Of a DNA stretch of 64,000 nucleotides, positions 17,589 through 27,592 are shown one piece after another. The notes beneath the pieces were generated by a model. It searched no databases, was not told the DNA's origin, and was given only the letters and a program-made list of their open reading frames with translations. Source of the DNA: CBDBBY01 sp965203215 (lineage in GTDB: Bacteria; Pseudomonadota; Alphaproteobacteria; Rhodobacterales; Rhodobacteraceae). Position 1 is the stretch's first letter, and each line of letters begins with the position of its first letter. A program made the translations under genes and the position numbers. The stretch is taken from positions 558,001-622,000 of the forward strand of contig CBDBBY010000001.1 in the NCBI GenBank assembly GCA_965203215.1. Reading direction: 5' to 3'.

Positions 17589-19370
17589 ATGAAAATGACG
17601 ACTGAAGAGGCCTTCGTAAAGGTCCTCCAGATGCACGGAATCGAACATGCCTTCGGCATAATTGGCTCGGCGATGATGCCGATCTCAGACCTTTTCCCGG
17701 CAGCGGGCATAAAATTCTGGGACTGCGCTCATGAAGTCAATGCAGGCATGAGCGCCGACGGCTACACGCGCGCCACCGGGAAGATGTCGATGGCGATCGC
17801 GCAGAACGGCCCGGGCATAACCAACATGGTTACGCCCATAATCACGGCATACTGGAATCACACTCCCTTGCTGCTGGTGACGCCCCAGGCCGCCAACAAG
17901 ACGATCGGCCAAGGCGGATTCCAAGAAATCAAGCAGATGGCGATGTTCGAGGACTGCGTTTGCTACCAGGAGGAGGTTCGCGACCCATCCAGAATAGCGG
18001 AAGTCCTGAACCGTGTAATTCTCAAAGCGTTTCGCGGCTCGGCTCCGGCGCAGATCAATGTGCCCAGAGACTTCTGGAACCAAGTGATCGATATCGACCT
18101 TCCGCAGATTGTCCGGATCGCGCATCCGAGCGGCAGCGAAGATTCCATCTCGGAAGCAGCCGCCCTGCTTTCGAAGGCCAAGTTCCCTGTCCTGCTGAAC
18201 GGTGCCGGAGTTGTCCTGTCCGGCGCGACCCCGGCGGCGGCGGCTCTGGCGGAGCGGCTCTCGGCGCCGGTCTGCTGCAACTACCAGCACAATGATGCGT
18301 TCCCCGGATCGCACTCATTGTTCTGCGGACCTCTTGGCTACAACGGATCCAAAGCGGCGATGAACATGATTTCCAAGGCGGATGTCGTGTTGGCGCTCGG
18401 AACCCGCCTCAATCCGTTCTCATCGCTACCTGCGTATCAAACCGAATATTGGCCGAAAGACGCCAAGCTGATTCAAGTGGATATCAATGCCGACAGGATC
18501 GGATTGACCAAACGAGTAGCAGTCGGAATCTGCGGCGATGCCAAGGTTGTCGCCGAACGCATCCTGGCAAAGCTGGCGCCGGGTGCGGGAGACGACGGTC
18601 GTTCGGAACGCGAAGCAGCAATTGCCTACGCAAAATCCGCTTGGGCTCAGGAACTCACTTCGATGGACCATGAGGAAGACGACCAGGGAACGACTTGGAA
18701 CGAGCGAGCGCGAGCGCGCGAGCCAAATCGAATGAGTCCCCGTCAAGCTTGGCGAGCAATACAGGCGGCTCTGCCTACCGAGGCGATCATCAGTTCAGAC
18801 ATCGGCAACAATTGCGCGATCGGCAACGCCTACCCGACATTCGAAAGAGGACGCAAATACCTGGCGCCGGGTCTGTTCGGTCCTTGCGGATACGGATTTC
18901 CGTCAATCCTGGGGGCGAAGATCGGCTGCCCCGACGTGCCGTGCGTCGGCTTTGCCGGCGACGGCGCCTTCGGCATTTCCATGAACGAGATGACCGCGTG
19001 CGGACGGAATGATTGGGAACCCATCACGATGATCGTCTTCCGCAACTACCAATGGGGGGCCGAAAAACGGAACACCACCCTTTGGTTCGACGACAATTTC
19101 GTTGGCACCGAACTGAACAAAGGGGTCTCCTACGCCGAGGTCGCCGACGCTTGCGGTCTCAAGGGAGTCAAGGTCGAATCAATGGCGGAGTTGACCGAGG
19201 CCTTGAAAGCCGCGATCAAGGAGCAGATGGAAGATCGGATTACGACATTCATTGAAGTCGTTTTGAATCAAGAGCTTGGCGAACCATTCCGTAGAGATGC
19301 CATGAAGGCGCCCAATGTCGTGGCGGGCATTCGGAAGGAAGACTTGATCCCCCAGACGGTCAATTCGTGA
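17589..19370 (+). CDS. xsc: Sulfoacetaldehyde acetyltransferase
   Basis: Xsc is a thiamine-diphosphate enzyme that converts sulfoacetaldehyde and phosphate to acetyl phosphate and sulfite, the key desulfonation step for taurine, isethionate and related C2 sulfonates. The 593-aa length is that of characterised Xsc. The cofactor Glu lies in the CAHEVNAGMSADGYTR block near residue 50. The Mg/ThDP motif GDGAFG is followed by the Xsc-typical NYQWGAEKRN and LWFDDNFVGTEL, which separate Xsc from acetolactate synthase and other paralogues. ATG start at 17589 with AGGAAG upstream. pta follows directly, to use the acetyl phosphate, and soeABC to oxidise the sulfite. Confidence 0.95.
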   Translation: MKMTTEEAFVKVLQMHGIEHAFGIIGSAMMPISDLFPAAGIKFWDCAHEVNAGMSADGYTRATGKMSMAIAQNGPGITNMVTPIITAYWNHTPLLLVTPQAANKTIGQGGFQEIKQMAMFEDCVCYQEEVRDPSRIAEVLNRVILKAFRGSAPAQINVPRDFWNQVIDIDLPQIVRIAHPSGSEDSISEAAALLSKAKFPVLLNGAGVVLSGATPAAAALAERLSAPVCCNYQHNDAFPGSHSLFCGPLGYNGSKAAMNMISKADVVLALGTRLNPFSSLPAYQTEYWPKDAKLIQVDINADRIGLTKRVAVGICGDAKVVAERILAKLAPGAGDDGRSEREAAIAYAKSAWAQELTSMDHEEDDQGTTWNERARAREPNRMSPRQAWRAIQAALPTEAIISSDIGNNCAIGNAYPTFERGRKYLAPGLFGPCGYGFPSILGAKIGCPDVPCVGFAGDGAFGISMNEMTACGRNDWEPITMIVFRNYQWGAEKRNTTLWFDDNFVGTELNKGVSYAEVADACGLKGVKVESMAELTEALKAAIKEQMEDRITTFIEVVLNQELGEPFRRDAMKAPNVVAGIRKEDLIPQTVNS

Positions 19371-19413
19371 CGAGCGCGGCGCAGGCGCGAATTGCGATCA
19401 GGGGGCGCAGCTG

Positions 19414-20439
19414 TTGAGCGACTCAGCTACAGCCGACAGCGCGCTGGAAGATATCCGGGACGCGTCGCGTGCGGCGCGGCCTCGGATCGTTCTTGCTGAA
19501 GGCGAAGACCCTCGCGTCATCGAAGGCGCTGCGAAAGCGGTCCGGGATCGGCTTGCCGAGATCGTGCTCTTGGGATCCCCATCCAAAACAGGCGCATTGA
19601 TTGGCGAATCAGGCTTGCGCGAGGCGATCGAAATTTGCGATCCTGAGTCGTCCGAGCAGTTGGATGACTACGCGCGGACCTATTTTGAGATGCGCAAGCA
19701 CAAGGGCATCAACAGCGCCGCCGCGCGGCAAGCCGTCGCCGCGCCGCTCGGCTTCGCGGCAATGTCGGTAAGGCAAGGACATGCCGAAGGTACCATCGCC
19801 GGCGCAGTCGCAACGACGAGGGACACCGTGCGGACGGCGATCCAAGTGATCGGCAAATCGCCCGACAGCAAAGTTGTTTCAAGCTACTTCCTGATGCTGC
19901 TCGGAGAGCCGTTCTCGAGACCTGTAATCTTCGCGGACTGCGGCCTCATCATTATGCCCACGGCCGAAGAACTCGCCAGCATTGCGATCGCTTCAGCCCG
20001 CTCACTCACTGAAATGACAGGCATTGAACCGAAAGTCGCAATGCTTTCATTTTCAACAATGGGGAGCGCGGAGCACGAATCCATCTCCCGGGTCCGCGAC
20101 GCGGTCTCGATCATGCGCGAAAGGAATCCGGATCTGATCGTGGACGGAGAAATCCAGTTCGACGCCGCGGTCGCGCCCGACGTGGCGGCGCGGAAGGCGC
20201 CGGGGTCCCCTCTTGAAGGCCAAGCAAATGTCTTTGTTTTTCCAAACCTTAGCGCCGGAAACATCGGCTACAAAATTGCGCAGCGGGTCGGCGGAGCGAC
20301 GGCTTTGGGCCCGATCCTGCAGGGTCTCGCCCGCCCGGCGAACGATCTTTCAAGAGGCTGCAGTTCAGACGATGTGTACAAGATGATTGCGATCACGGGG
20401 GCGCAAGCCGCTGCCGCCCGGAAACAGGATCAGGTTTGA
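19414..20439 (+). CDS. pta: Phosphate acetyltransferase
   Basis: Pta converts acetyl phosphate and CoA to acetyl-CoA, passing the Xsc product to central metabolism. This is the short form (341 aa, catalytic domain only). Visible blocks are RIVLAEGEDPRVIEGA at the N-terminus, GTIAGAVATTRDTVRTA, and the C-terminal QRVGGATALGPILQGLARPANDLSRG, typical of Pta. The start is TTG at 19414 with a GGGGG stretch about 9 bp upstream; no ATG fits near the conserved N-terminus. xsc-pta pairs are the norm in sulfonate-degrading bacteria. The stop is immediately followed by the soeA ATG, so translation is coupled. Confidence 0.94.
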   Translation: MSDSATADSALEDIRDASRAARPRIVLAEGEDPRVIEGAAKAVRDRLAEIVLLGSPSKTGALIGESGLREAIEICDPESSEQLDDYARTYFEMRKHKGINSAAARQAVAAPLGFAAMSVRQGHAEGTIAGAVATTRDTVRTAIQVIGKSPDSKVVSSYFLMLLGEPFSRPVIFADCGLIIMPTAEELASIAIASARSLTEMTGIEPKVAMLSFSTMGSAEHESISRVRDAVSIMRERNPDLIVDGEIQFDAAVAPDVAARKAPGSPLEGQANVFVFPNLSAGNIGYKIAQRVGGATALGPILQGLARPANDLSRGCSSDDVYKMIAITGAQAAAARKQDQV

Positions 20440-23292
20440 ATGTCGGTCGAACCTGAACTCGAACTGAACGCTCCTGTCGGAGATTCCGTTGCGAAAACCA
20501 CCTGCTACATGTGCGCTTGCAGATGCGGAATCGATGTCCATATCCGGGACGGCAAGGTACGGTATATTGAAGGCAACCGGGACCATCCCGTGAACAAAGG
20601 CGTGATTTGCGGCAAAGGCAGCGCCGGAATCATGCAGCACTGCTCGCCTGCAAGGCTCCGCGCTCCGATGAAACGGACGGGGCCGCGCGGCTCAGGCGAA
20701 TTCGAGGAAATCTCTTGGGACGAAGCCTTGGGAATCGCGACCTCTTGGCTTGACGGTGTTCGGCGAACGGATCCGCGCAAGCTCGCTTTCTTTACCGGCC
20801 GCGATCAAAGCCAAGCGCTGACGGGATACTGGGCGATGCAGTTCGGCACGCCCAATTTCGCCGCACATGGCGGATTCTGCTCGGTAAACATGGCTGCGGG
20901 CGGGCTTTACACTTTCGGCGGCGCCTTTTGGGAATTCGGAGACCCGGATTGGAGCCGGACCAAGTATTTCATGCTGTTCGGCGTCGCCGAGGACCATGCT
21001 TCAAATCCCATAAAGATCGGCATCGGCAAATTGAAAAACCGGGGCGTAAAGGTTGTCTCGGTGAACCCTGTGAGAACCGGTTACAATGCCGTCGCCGACG
21101 AATGGGTCGGGCTGAAGCCCGGAACCGACGGGCTGTTCGTCGGCGCCCTCATCCATGAGCTTCTCAGAATCCGCAAAATCGATTTGGATTATCTTCTCCG
21201 CTACACGAACGCTCCGTGGCTGGTGATCGACGCTCCGGGCACCCAGCATCACGGATTGTTCGCGAGGGGGGCGGAAGGAGAACCGCTCGTATATTCAAGC
21301 GATGACGGCGCATTTGCCAGCGCGATGAACACGGACGTCAGCCCTGCCATGTCCGGCATTCCTGATTTGCCGAACGGCCAGCGAGTGCGGACGGTATTCG
21401 AGCTCATTGCGGATCGTTTCCTCGGCGACGACTATTCGCCGGATGCCGTTGCTGCGGAAACCGGGCTTGAGCCGCAACAAATTCGGCGAATTGCGCACGA
21501 GCTCGCTCATGTGGCGTTCAAAGAGACGATCACGCTCGATCAGCCGTGGACGGACTGGGCGGGCAGAAAGCACGACAAAATGATCGGGCGGGCGGTATCA
21601 ATGCATGCGATGCGAGGCATATCCGCGCATTCGAACGGTTTTCAGACCTGCAGAATGATCCACTTGCTCCAAATTCTGCTTGGTTCGATCGATTGCCCGG
21701 GCGGGTTCAGATACAAACCGCCCTACCCCAAATCCGCGCCCCCTGGATTGCTGCCGCACGGCAAGACGGACGAAATCATCGCGGGCGAGCCGCTCGGCGG
21801 CCCGCATTTGGGATTCCCGCATCGCCCGGCGCATCTGCTGCTTGACGGAGATGATCCGGTGCGCATCGACAAGGGCTTCAGCTGGGACGCGCCGATGTCG
21901 GCCCATGGGTTGATGCATATGGTCATCAACAACGCAGCCAAAAAGGATCCCTACGCCATAGACGTGATGTTCATGTACATGGCCAACATGGCATGGAACT
22001 CTTCCATGAACGTTCCCGGCACTCTTGACGCGCTGACGGCGACCGAATCGAACGGCGAATACAAGATACCTAAGATCATCTACTCCGACGCATATTACTC
22101 CGAGATGGTTCCGTTCGCCGACCTCGTGCTGCCGGACACGACCTATTTGGAAAGGTGGGACTGCATATCTTTGCTGGACCGTCCGATCTCGGAAGCCGAC
22201 ATGGCAGCGGATTCAATCAGGCACCCCGTGGTTCAGCCTGATCGGGACGTCCGAGGCTTCCAAGAAGTGCTGATCGATCTCGGCGCGCGGCTGAAATTGA
22301 CGGGCTTCGTGAACGAAGACGGCACCCCTAAATTTCCCGGCGGATATCCGGACTATATGGTCAACCATGAAAGGATGCCCGGCGTGGGACCCTTGACCGG
22401 CTGGCGAGGGAATGACGGCACTCAAGTCGGAAAGGGAAGTCCCAACCCCCGTCAGCTGGACCGCTATATTGAAAACGGCGCATTTTTCGTCCGGCATCTT
22501 GAGCCGGAGCAGGCCTACTTCAAGCACGCGAACGCAGCGTATTTGAAATGGGCGGTCGAGATGGGCTTCAATGCCGAGCCCAAGCCGACAATCTTCCAGC
22601 TGTATTGCGAACCGCTGCAGAATTTCCGATTGGCTGCGGAAGGCCATGGCGAAATCGTTCCGCCGGAAAGGGCGCGCGAACGAATCAAGCGCTACTTCGA
22701 TCCCATCCCGATGTGGTACCCGCCTTTCGAAGGTGCCATGGTGGAGGAAAAGCGATATCCGTTCCACGCGATCACTCAGCGCCCCATGCATATGTACCAT
22801 TCGTGGGGAAGCCAGAATGCCTGGCTGCGGCAGATCACGGCTGCGAACCGTCTCTACATGCATTTTTCCGCCGGCAAGAAAATCGGCGTCGCGGACGACG
22901 ACTGGGTTTGGCTGGAATCGCATCAAGGGCGCGTAAAGTGCCAAGTCCGACTCATGGATGGCGTCAATCCGGACACCGTGTGGACCTGGAACGCTATCGG
23001 CAAGCGCCGCGGCGCTTGGAACCTTGCGGACGGCTCGCCCGAATCCACTCAAGGATTTCTCCTCAACCATTTGATTTCAGAGCTTCTTCCGAAAGGCGGC
23101 GGCGGATACCGATACTCCAACTCCGACCCGATCACCGGCCAGGCGGCTTGGTTCGACCTGCGCGTCTCCATTGCCAAGGCGGACAGCGGCGGAGTGTCGG
23201 AGCCGATCTTCGAGCCATTGGGCTCGTCGACTAGACCGCCCTCGCCCAAGAAACTCGCCTACGGAGCGGAATTCAGGAGGACGCAGGCATGA
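20440..23292 (+). CDS. soeA: Sulfite dehydrogenase SoeA, molybdopterin catalytic subunit
   Basis: A DMSO-reductase family molybdoenzyme of 950 aa. The N-terminus binds a [4Fe-4S] cluster (CYMCACRCG, CxxCxxxC, then Cys in VICGKGSAG) and the molybdopterin domains follow. No twin-arginine signal is present, as expected for SoeA, which works on the cytoplasmic face, unlike periplasmic thiosulfate or polysulfide reductases. With SoeB and SoeC it should oxidise sulfite to sulfate and feed electrons to quinone. The position after xsc-pta, where sulfite is made, is the best evidence for this role; the broader family includes thiosulfate and polysulfide reductases, so sequence alone is less decisive. 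ATG at 20440, one base after the pta stop. Confidence 0.86.
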   Translation: MSVEPELELNAPVGDSVAKTTCYMCACRCGIDVHIRDGKVRYIEGNRDHPVNKGVICGKGSAGIMQHCSPARLRAPMKRTGPRGSGEFEEISWDEALGIATSWLDGVRRTDPRKLAFFTGRDQSQALTGYWAMQFGTPNFAAHGGFCSVNMAAGGLYTFGGAFWEFGDPDWSRTKYFMLFGVAEDHASNPIKIGIGKLKNRGVKVVSVNPVRTGYNAVADEWVGLKPGTDGLFVGALIHELLRIRKIDLDYLLRYTNAPWLVIDAPGTQHHGLFARGAEGEPLVYSSDDGAFASAMNTDVSPAMSGIPDLPNGQRVRTVFELIADRFLGDDYSPDAVAAETGLEPQQIRRIAHELAHVAFKETITLDQPWTDWAGRKHDKMIGRAVSMHAMRGISAHSNGFQTCRMIHLLQILLGSIDCPGGFRYKPPYPKSAPPGLLPHGKTDEIIAGEPLGGPHLGFPHRPAHLLLDGDDPVRIDKGFSWDAPMSAHGLMHMVINNAAKKDPYAIDVMFMYMANMAWNSSMNVPGTLDALTATESNGEYKIPKIIYSDAYYSEMVPFADLVLPDTTYLERWDCISLLDRPISEADMAADSIRHPVVQPDRDVRGFQEVLIDLGARLKLTGFVNEDGTPKFPGGYPDYMVNHERMPGVGPLTGWRGNDGTQVGKGSPNPRQLDRYIENGAFFVRHLEPEQAYFKHANAAYLKWAVEMGFNAEPKPTIFQLYCEPLQNFRLAAEGHGEIVPPERARERIKRYFDPIPMWYPPFEGAMVEEKRYPFHAITQRPMHMYHSWGSQNAWLRQITAANRLYMHFSAGKKIGVADDDWVWLESHQGRVKCQVRLMDGVNPDTVWTWNAIGKRRGAWNLADGSPESTQGFLLNHLISELLPKGGGGYRYSNSDPITGQAAWFDLRVSIAKADSGGVSEPIFEPLGSSTRPPSPKKLAYGAEFRRTQA

Positions 23293-24032
23293 CCAGCCTT
23301 CCCGCGACGACAGGCAAGAAGCTCGGCTTGGTGATCGATCTGGACATATGCGTGGGCTGCCATGCCTGCGTGACCAGCTGCAAGGAATGGAACACCGGCG
23401 GCTACAGCGCTCCGCTTTCGGATCACGATCCTTACGGCCCGGATCCGTCAGGCGCGTGGCTGAACCGGGTGCACTCCTTCGAGATCGGCAATGGAAAAGA
23501 CGCGAAGACGGTGCACTTTCCCAGATCCTGCTTGCATTGCGAGGAACCCGATTGCGTGACGGTCTGCCCCACCGGCGCATCCTACAAGCGGGAGGAAGAC
23601 GGCATCGTGCTTGTGAACCCGGATACCTGCATCGGCTGCAAGCTGTGCTCATGGGCATGCCCGTACGGCGCGCGCGAGTACGACTACGACCACGGCGTTA
23701 TGAAAAAATGCACTTTGTGCGTCGACAGAATTTACAACGAAACATTTGCCGAAGAAGACCGGATTCCCGCATGCGTCCGCGCATGCCCCACCGGAGCGCG
23801 AGCGTTCGGAGATCTCGGAGATCCTGAAAGCGATGTCTCGAAGTCGGTCGAAGCCCGCGACGGCTTCAACCTCCTTGAGGAATTCGGGTACAAGCCAGTC
23901 AACAAATATTTGCCGCCGAGGGTCAGCACTGTCGAGCCGTTCGACGGGATCGCCGGCGCGCAGGATTCCGACAATTCCGCTGCGGACCGCTTGTTCGACT
24001 GGATTGACAAAGTTCTTACGCGGCAGGATTGA
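23289..24032 (+). CDS. soeB: Sulfite dehydrogenase SoeB, iron-sulfur subunit
   Basis: An electron-transfer protein of 247 aa with four ferredoxin-like cysteine clusters: CVGCHACVTSCKEW (about residue 19), CLHCEEPDCVTVCPTGA (about 81), CIGCKLCSWACPYGA (about 114) and CTLCVDR with ACVRACPTGA (about 142-166). Together these bind four [4Fe-4S] centres that carry electrons from SoeA to SoeC, as in DmsB and NrfC relatives. The ATG at 23289 overlaps the soeA stop as ATGA, so the two subunits are translationally coupled. No signal peptide is seen, consistent with a cytoplasmic complex. Confidence 0.88.
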   Translation: MTSLPATTGKKLGLVIDLDICVGCHACVTSCKEWNTGGYSAPLSDHDPYGPDPSGAWLNRVHSFEIGNGKDAKTVHFPRSCLHCEEPDCVTVCPTGASYKREEDGIVLVNPDTCIGCKLCSWACPYGAREYDYDHGVMKKCTLCVDRIYNETFAEEDRIPACVRACPTGARAFGDLGDPESDVSKSVEARDGFNLLEEFGYKPVNKYLPPRVSTVEPFDGIAGAQDSDNSAADRLFDWIDKVLTRQD

Positions 24033-24036
24033 AACC

Positions 24037-24975
24037 GTGCATCCAGCCTATTCGGTTATTGCATTCACGACGACCTCCGGAGCAGGATACGGCCTGTTGT
24101 TCTGGGTGTCGGTGGCGCACCTCTTCGGCACTCTGCCGGATGGCAGGTGGTTCGGCTTCGTAGCGCTCGCTCTTGCGCTCGCACTGGCGACCTTCGGCTT
24201 GCTTGCATCGCTCGCCCATCTTGGGCATCCCGAACGTGCGTTTAGATCCTTCTCGCAATGGCGGAGCTCATGGCTATCGCGCGAAGGGGTCGTGGCACTC
24301 GCCACATATGTGCCTTCCGGGCTGCTCGCATTGACTTGGCTTTTCGGCGCATCGTCGAGCGTAGAATATTTGCTAGCGTTTCTTGCCGCCGTCTTTGCCG
24401 TAGCAACTGTTTATTGCACCGGCATGATTTATGCCTCGTTGCGGACGATCCGACAGTGGAACCTGAGAATTGTGCCGATAAATTACTTGGCAATTTCCTG
24501 CGCTACCGGTTTAATTTTGCTGTGCTTTATCATTAGCAATATCGAACCGGTTCCGGACTGGGCGGCTTGGTGCGCGGTGGCAAGCCTCGCGGCGGGAGCG
24601 GCTTTGAAAGCTTGGTACTGGTCGTTGATCGATAGAGATGCCGGCGAATACACGGCGGAAATGGCAGTCGGACTTGGTCAACTCGGAAAGGTCCGGCAAC
24701 TGGAACAACCGCATACCATGCCCAATTTCGTGATGCGGGAAATGGGCTATTCAGTCGGCAGAAAGCATTCGCGGAAGCTCCGTCGCAGCGCCTTGGTTTC
24801 ACTTTTCGCGGCGCCTGCCGCTTTAACCTTGGCAAGCACGATGGTTGATTACGACGCGATATTCTTCGGGCTGGCAGTGATATGCGCCTCCCTCGGAGTG
24901 CTCATCGAGAGATGGTTGTTTTTTGCTGAAGCGGAACACGTCTCGCAATTGTACTACGGTCTTTCGCGAGCCTGA
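24037..24975 (+). CDS. soeC: Sulfite dehydrogenase SoeC, membrane anchor
   Basis: A DmsC-like integral membrane protein, predicted to anchor SoeAB and reduce quinone. From the GTG at 24037 (AGGA eight bases upstream, 4 bp after the soeB stop) the product is 312 aa with about eight hydrophobic helices, beginning YSVIAFTTTSGAGYGLLF. The segment LASLAHLGHPERAFRSFSQWRSSWLSREG is typical of DmsC-family anchors. The open frame reaches much further upstream, to 23746, but that part overlaps soeB in another frame and has no similarity. Closely spaced with soeAB, it completes the complex. Confidence 0.86.
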   Translation: MHPAYSVIAFTTTSGAGYGLLFWVSVAHLFGTLPDGRWFGFVALALALALATFGLLASLAHLGHPERAFRSFSQWRSSWLSREGVVALATYVPSGLLALTWLFGASSSVEYLLAFLAAVFAVATVYCTGMIYASLRTIRQWNLRIVPINYLAISCATGLILLCFIISNIEPVPDWAAWCAVASLAAGAALKAWYWSLIDRDAGEYTAEMAVGLGQLGKVRQLEQPHTMPNFVMREMGYSVGRKHSRKLRRSALVSLFAAPAALTLASTMVDYDAIFFGLAVICASLGVLIERWLFFAEAEHVSQLYYGLSRA

Positions 24976-25016
24976 TCCGCCCAAAGGCTGCGGTCTGAAA
25001 GGAGCAGATTGTCGAA

Positions 25017-26882
25017 ATGGAATCTCTCGGCCTCACCTTGGAAATGGTATTAGTGCTTGTGCTGCTGTTGTTGACAGTCGCTCTTTTCGTTTCGGAAATC
25101 GTGCGAGTGGATGTCGCCGCCATCCTAGTCATGGTGACGCTGGGGGGCCTGTCCGCCCTGCCCGGCCTTGAAGGACTCGCCGATGTCAGAAGGCTGTTCG
25201 ACGGATTTGCAAGCAACGCGGTCATATCGATAATCGCCGTGATGATCATCGGTGCCGGATTGGACCGAACCGGCGTCATGTCTACGGTCGCCGCTTGGAT
25301 CACCAGAGTCGGCGGCACGGCTGAATCCAGAATCATGCTCATGATCTCAGGCACGGTCGGCATAATTTCGAGCTTCATGCAGAATGTGGGAGCGGCGGCA
25401 CTGTTTCTTCCCGTAGTAAGCCGCGTTTCGATCCGAACGGAAATACCGATGTCGCGGCTGCTCATGCCTATGGGTTTTTGCGCGATTCTTGGCGGAACGA
25501 TGACGATGGTCGGGTCGTCGCCCTTGATTCTGCTGAACGACTTGATCTTCGGAATCAATGAAACCCTTCCCGAAGATCAGCATATGGAATCATTCGGGCT
25601 GTTCTCCGTCTTGCCGATAGGACTTGCGCTCGTCGCTACCGGGCTGGTTTATTTCGTCGTGTTCGGGCGCATTGTGCTTCCCGGCCACGACCGGGGTCGA
25701 GGAACGCGGAAAGCCCGTTCGCTTTTGGAATATTTCAACCAGATTTACGGGATAGACGGGCATATCCACGAAATTAACATCCCGGTCGGGTCCGAACTCG
25801 TCGACATGACGATCGACGAGGTGCAGAATACATACAATCTTCAGATTATCGCAACGCACTACAAAGGCAGGAAGTATCCTGCGCCGCCGCGCAACACTGT
25901 CATCGAAGCGCCTTCCGTCATCGCTGTCATCGCCGAGCCTGAAGCCATCAATTCGTTTGAAGAGAAATTCAATCTGGTTGAAACCGCCGGCTTGAGCGAA
26001 TTCAGCGAGACGCTGGGGCCGTCCAAGGCAGGCATAGCCGAGGTTGTCATTCCGCCCGGATCCAGCGTGATCGGCAAGACAGGACGGGAACTTTGGCTCC
26101 GAAAGACTTACGGCCTATCTCCGATAGCAATGTATCGCAGCGGGCAATCCTATACGAGGGAATGCGGGCATTTCGGTGAAATCCCCTTCCAGGCTGGCGA
26201 TACCTTGGTTTGCCATACGCCTTGGGACGCACTGATGCGGCTTGAGTCGAACAAGGACTTCGCAATCGTCACCTCATCGTATCCGCGCGAACAACTGCGC
26301 CCGAAGAAAGTCGGATGGGCGATGCTGTTTTTCATGATCGCGCTTGGACTCGTCTTGTTTACCGACATGCGGCTTTCGCTTTGTTTGCTCGTCGGAGCGT
26401 TGGGTATGATCGTTTCCAAGGTCTTGACCATCGACGAAGCATACGATGCGGTTGGCTGGAACACCGTTTTCTTGCTCGCAAGCCTAATTCCGCTGGGCAG
26501 CGCCGTTCAGACGACCGGGACGGCGGAATGGATCGCGACCCAGTTTCTGCTCATATTCGACGGAATGCCGATTTGGGTGATTCAGGCGAGCGTTGCGCTG
26601 CTCACGACATTTTTCACCCTCGTGATGTCAAATGTCGGAGCGACGGTTCTCCTCGTGCCTCTCGCCGTGAACATCGCCTTGGGAGTCGGCGCAGATCCCG
26701 CTCTGTTCGCGCTGACCGTAGCGATCTCCACATCCAATTCGTTTCTGATTCCCACCCATCAAGTGAATGCGCTGATTCTGGGGCCGGGCGGATATCGCGT
26801 CACGGACTACATGCGGGCGGGCGGCATCATGACGATACTGTTCCTGATTGTATCCCTTTTTGCATTGAACTATTTGATTTGA
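25017..26882 (+). CDS. DASS/SLC13-type permease with RCK_C domains
   Basis: A 621-aa transporter of the divalent anion:sodium symporter / SLC13 group (ArsB-NhaD superfamily). Helices fill residues about 8-205, two soluble TrkA-C (RCK_C) domains occupy about 235-400 (VGSELVDMTIDEV and VIPPGSSVIGKTGREL blocks), and helices resume from about 430, with the hallmark SNSFLIPTHQVNALILGPGGY near the C-terminus. ATG at 25017 with GGAG 13 bases upstream. As the last gene of the operon, 41 bp after soeC, it could export the sulfate or sulfite formed, or import the sulfonate. The export role is inferred from context; members of this group move sulfate, dicarboxylates and other anions. Confidence 0.83.
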   Translation: MESLGLTLEMVLVLVLLLLTVALFVSEIVRVDVAAILVMVTLGGLSALPGLEGLADVRRLFDGFASNAVISIIAVMIIGAGLDRTGVMSTVAAWITRVGGTAESRIMLMISGTVGIISSFMQNVGAAALFLPVVSRVSIRTEIPMSRLLMPMGFCAILGGTMTMVGSSPLILLNDLIFGINETLPEDQHMESFGLFSVLPIGLALVATGLVYFVVFGRIVLPGHDRGRGTRKARSLLEYFNQIYGIDGHIHEINIPVGSELVDMTIDEVQNTYNLQIIATHYKGRKYPAPPRNTVIEAPSVIAVIAEPEAINSFEEKFNLVETAGLSEFSETLGPSKAGIAEVVIPPGSSVIGKTGRELWLRKTYGLSPIAMYRSGQSYTRECGHFGEIPFQAGDTLVCHTPWDALMRLESNKDFAIVTSSYPREQLRPKKVGWAMLFFMIALGLVLFTDMRLSLCLLVGALGMIVSKVLTIDEAYDAVGWNTVFLLASLIPLGSAVQTTGTAEWIATQFLLIFDGMPIWVIQASVALLTTFFTLVMSNVGATVLLVPLAVNIALGVGADPALFALTVAISTSNSFLIPTHQVNALILGPGGYRVTDYMRAGGIMTILFLIVSLFALNYLI

Positions 26883-27592
26883 TCAATTTTCGCGCAGACG
26901 CATCGTGGCGCAGCAACGAGTTTCGGCAAGCCGGCGCCGTGTCCCGTCATGCCTTGAACACTTGATTCGGCCGGTCAGGACGGCAGACCGGATGAAGGCA
27001 AGAATGAACATCCGTCCGCGTCGGCTTTCATTCAAGTCAACATTCTTTTTCTGCAACCGGCCAAGGCGCGGAATGAGATGTGGAAGCGCATCGTTGCGAA
27101 CGCACTCAGTCCGATAGCGACGGTCGAATATGGATACCCGGCAGCGCGCCCAGTCAATCCTGGACCGTTCGAGGGCGGCTGGAACCAGCGGACAGGGTAC
27201 GTCTCATGTATTTCGGTCGGCTGCCGTGCACTCCAGCTGGTAGACAGTCCGGGCTCGGCGATCTGATCGAGCCACTTGGCCCGCCGGTCCAAGCCGAATT
27301 TCTTCCGTACCTGCCGCCGCAACATTGCATGCCGTCGATCCATCCTTCGGTGAGTCCTTCAATTTGAACCTTGTACAACGCCCAGCCGAAGCTCCGTTCG
27401 GAACACGGACGCAGCCTTCTCATGATCCAATATCTTTTCGATCTTCTACGGTTCATCCGGTATTTCATGCAAAATTCCGCGAAACCCTACCGCAATCGCT
27501 AGCGTAGAGCTCAACGGAACCGGCCACACTCGACGACGCCGACTTCCCACGCCGACCTAGGGTCATACCGTGTTCATCTGAACCATATGGAC
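26883..27592. other. 710-bp region without a supported gene
   Basis: Several short open frames overlap on both strands, but none shows a family motif or a good ribosome site. It lies between the tail-to-tail sulfonate operon and the ATPase gene and marks the change from island-like composition to AT-rich accessory DNA. It may hold decayed mobile-element sequence; I could not identify any. Confidence 0.4.

Noticed and set aside
22213..23070. 285-codon minus-strand frame opposite soeA
   Set aside because: Antisense to the molybdoenzyme; no motif.
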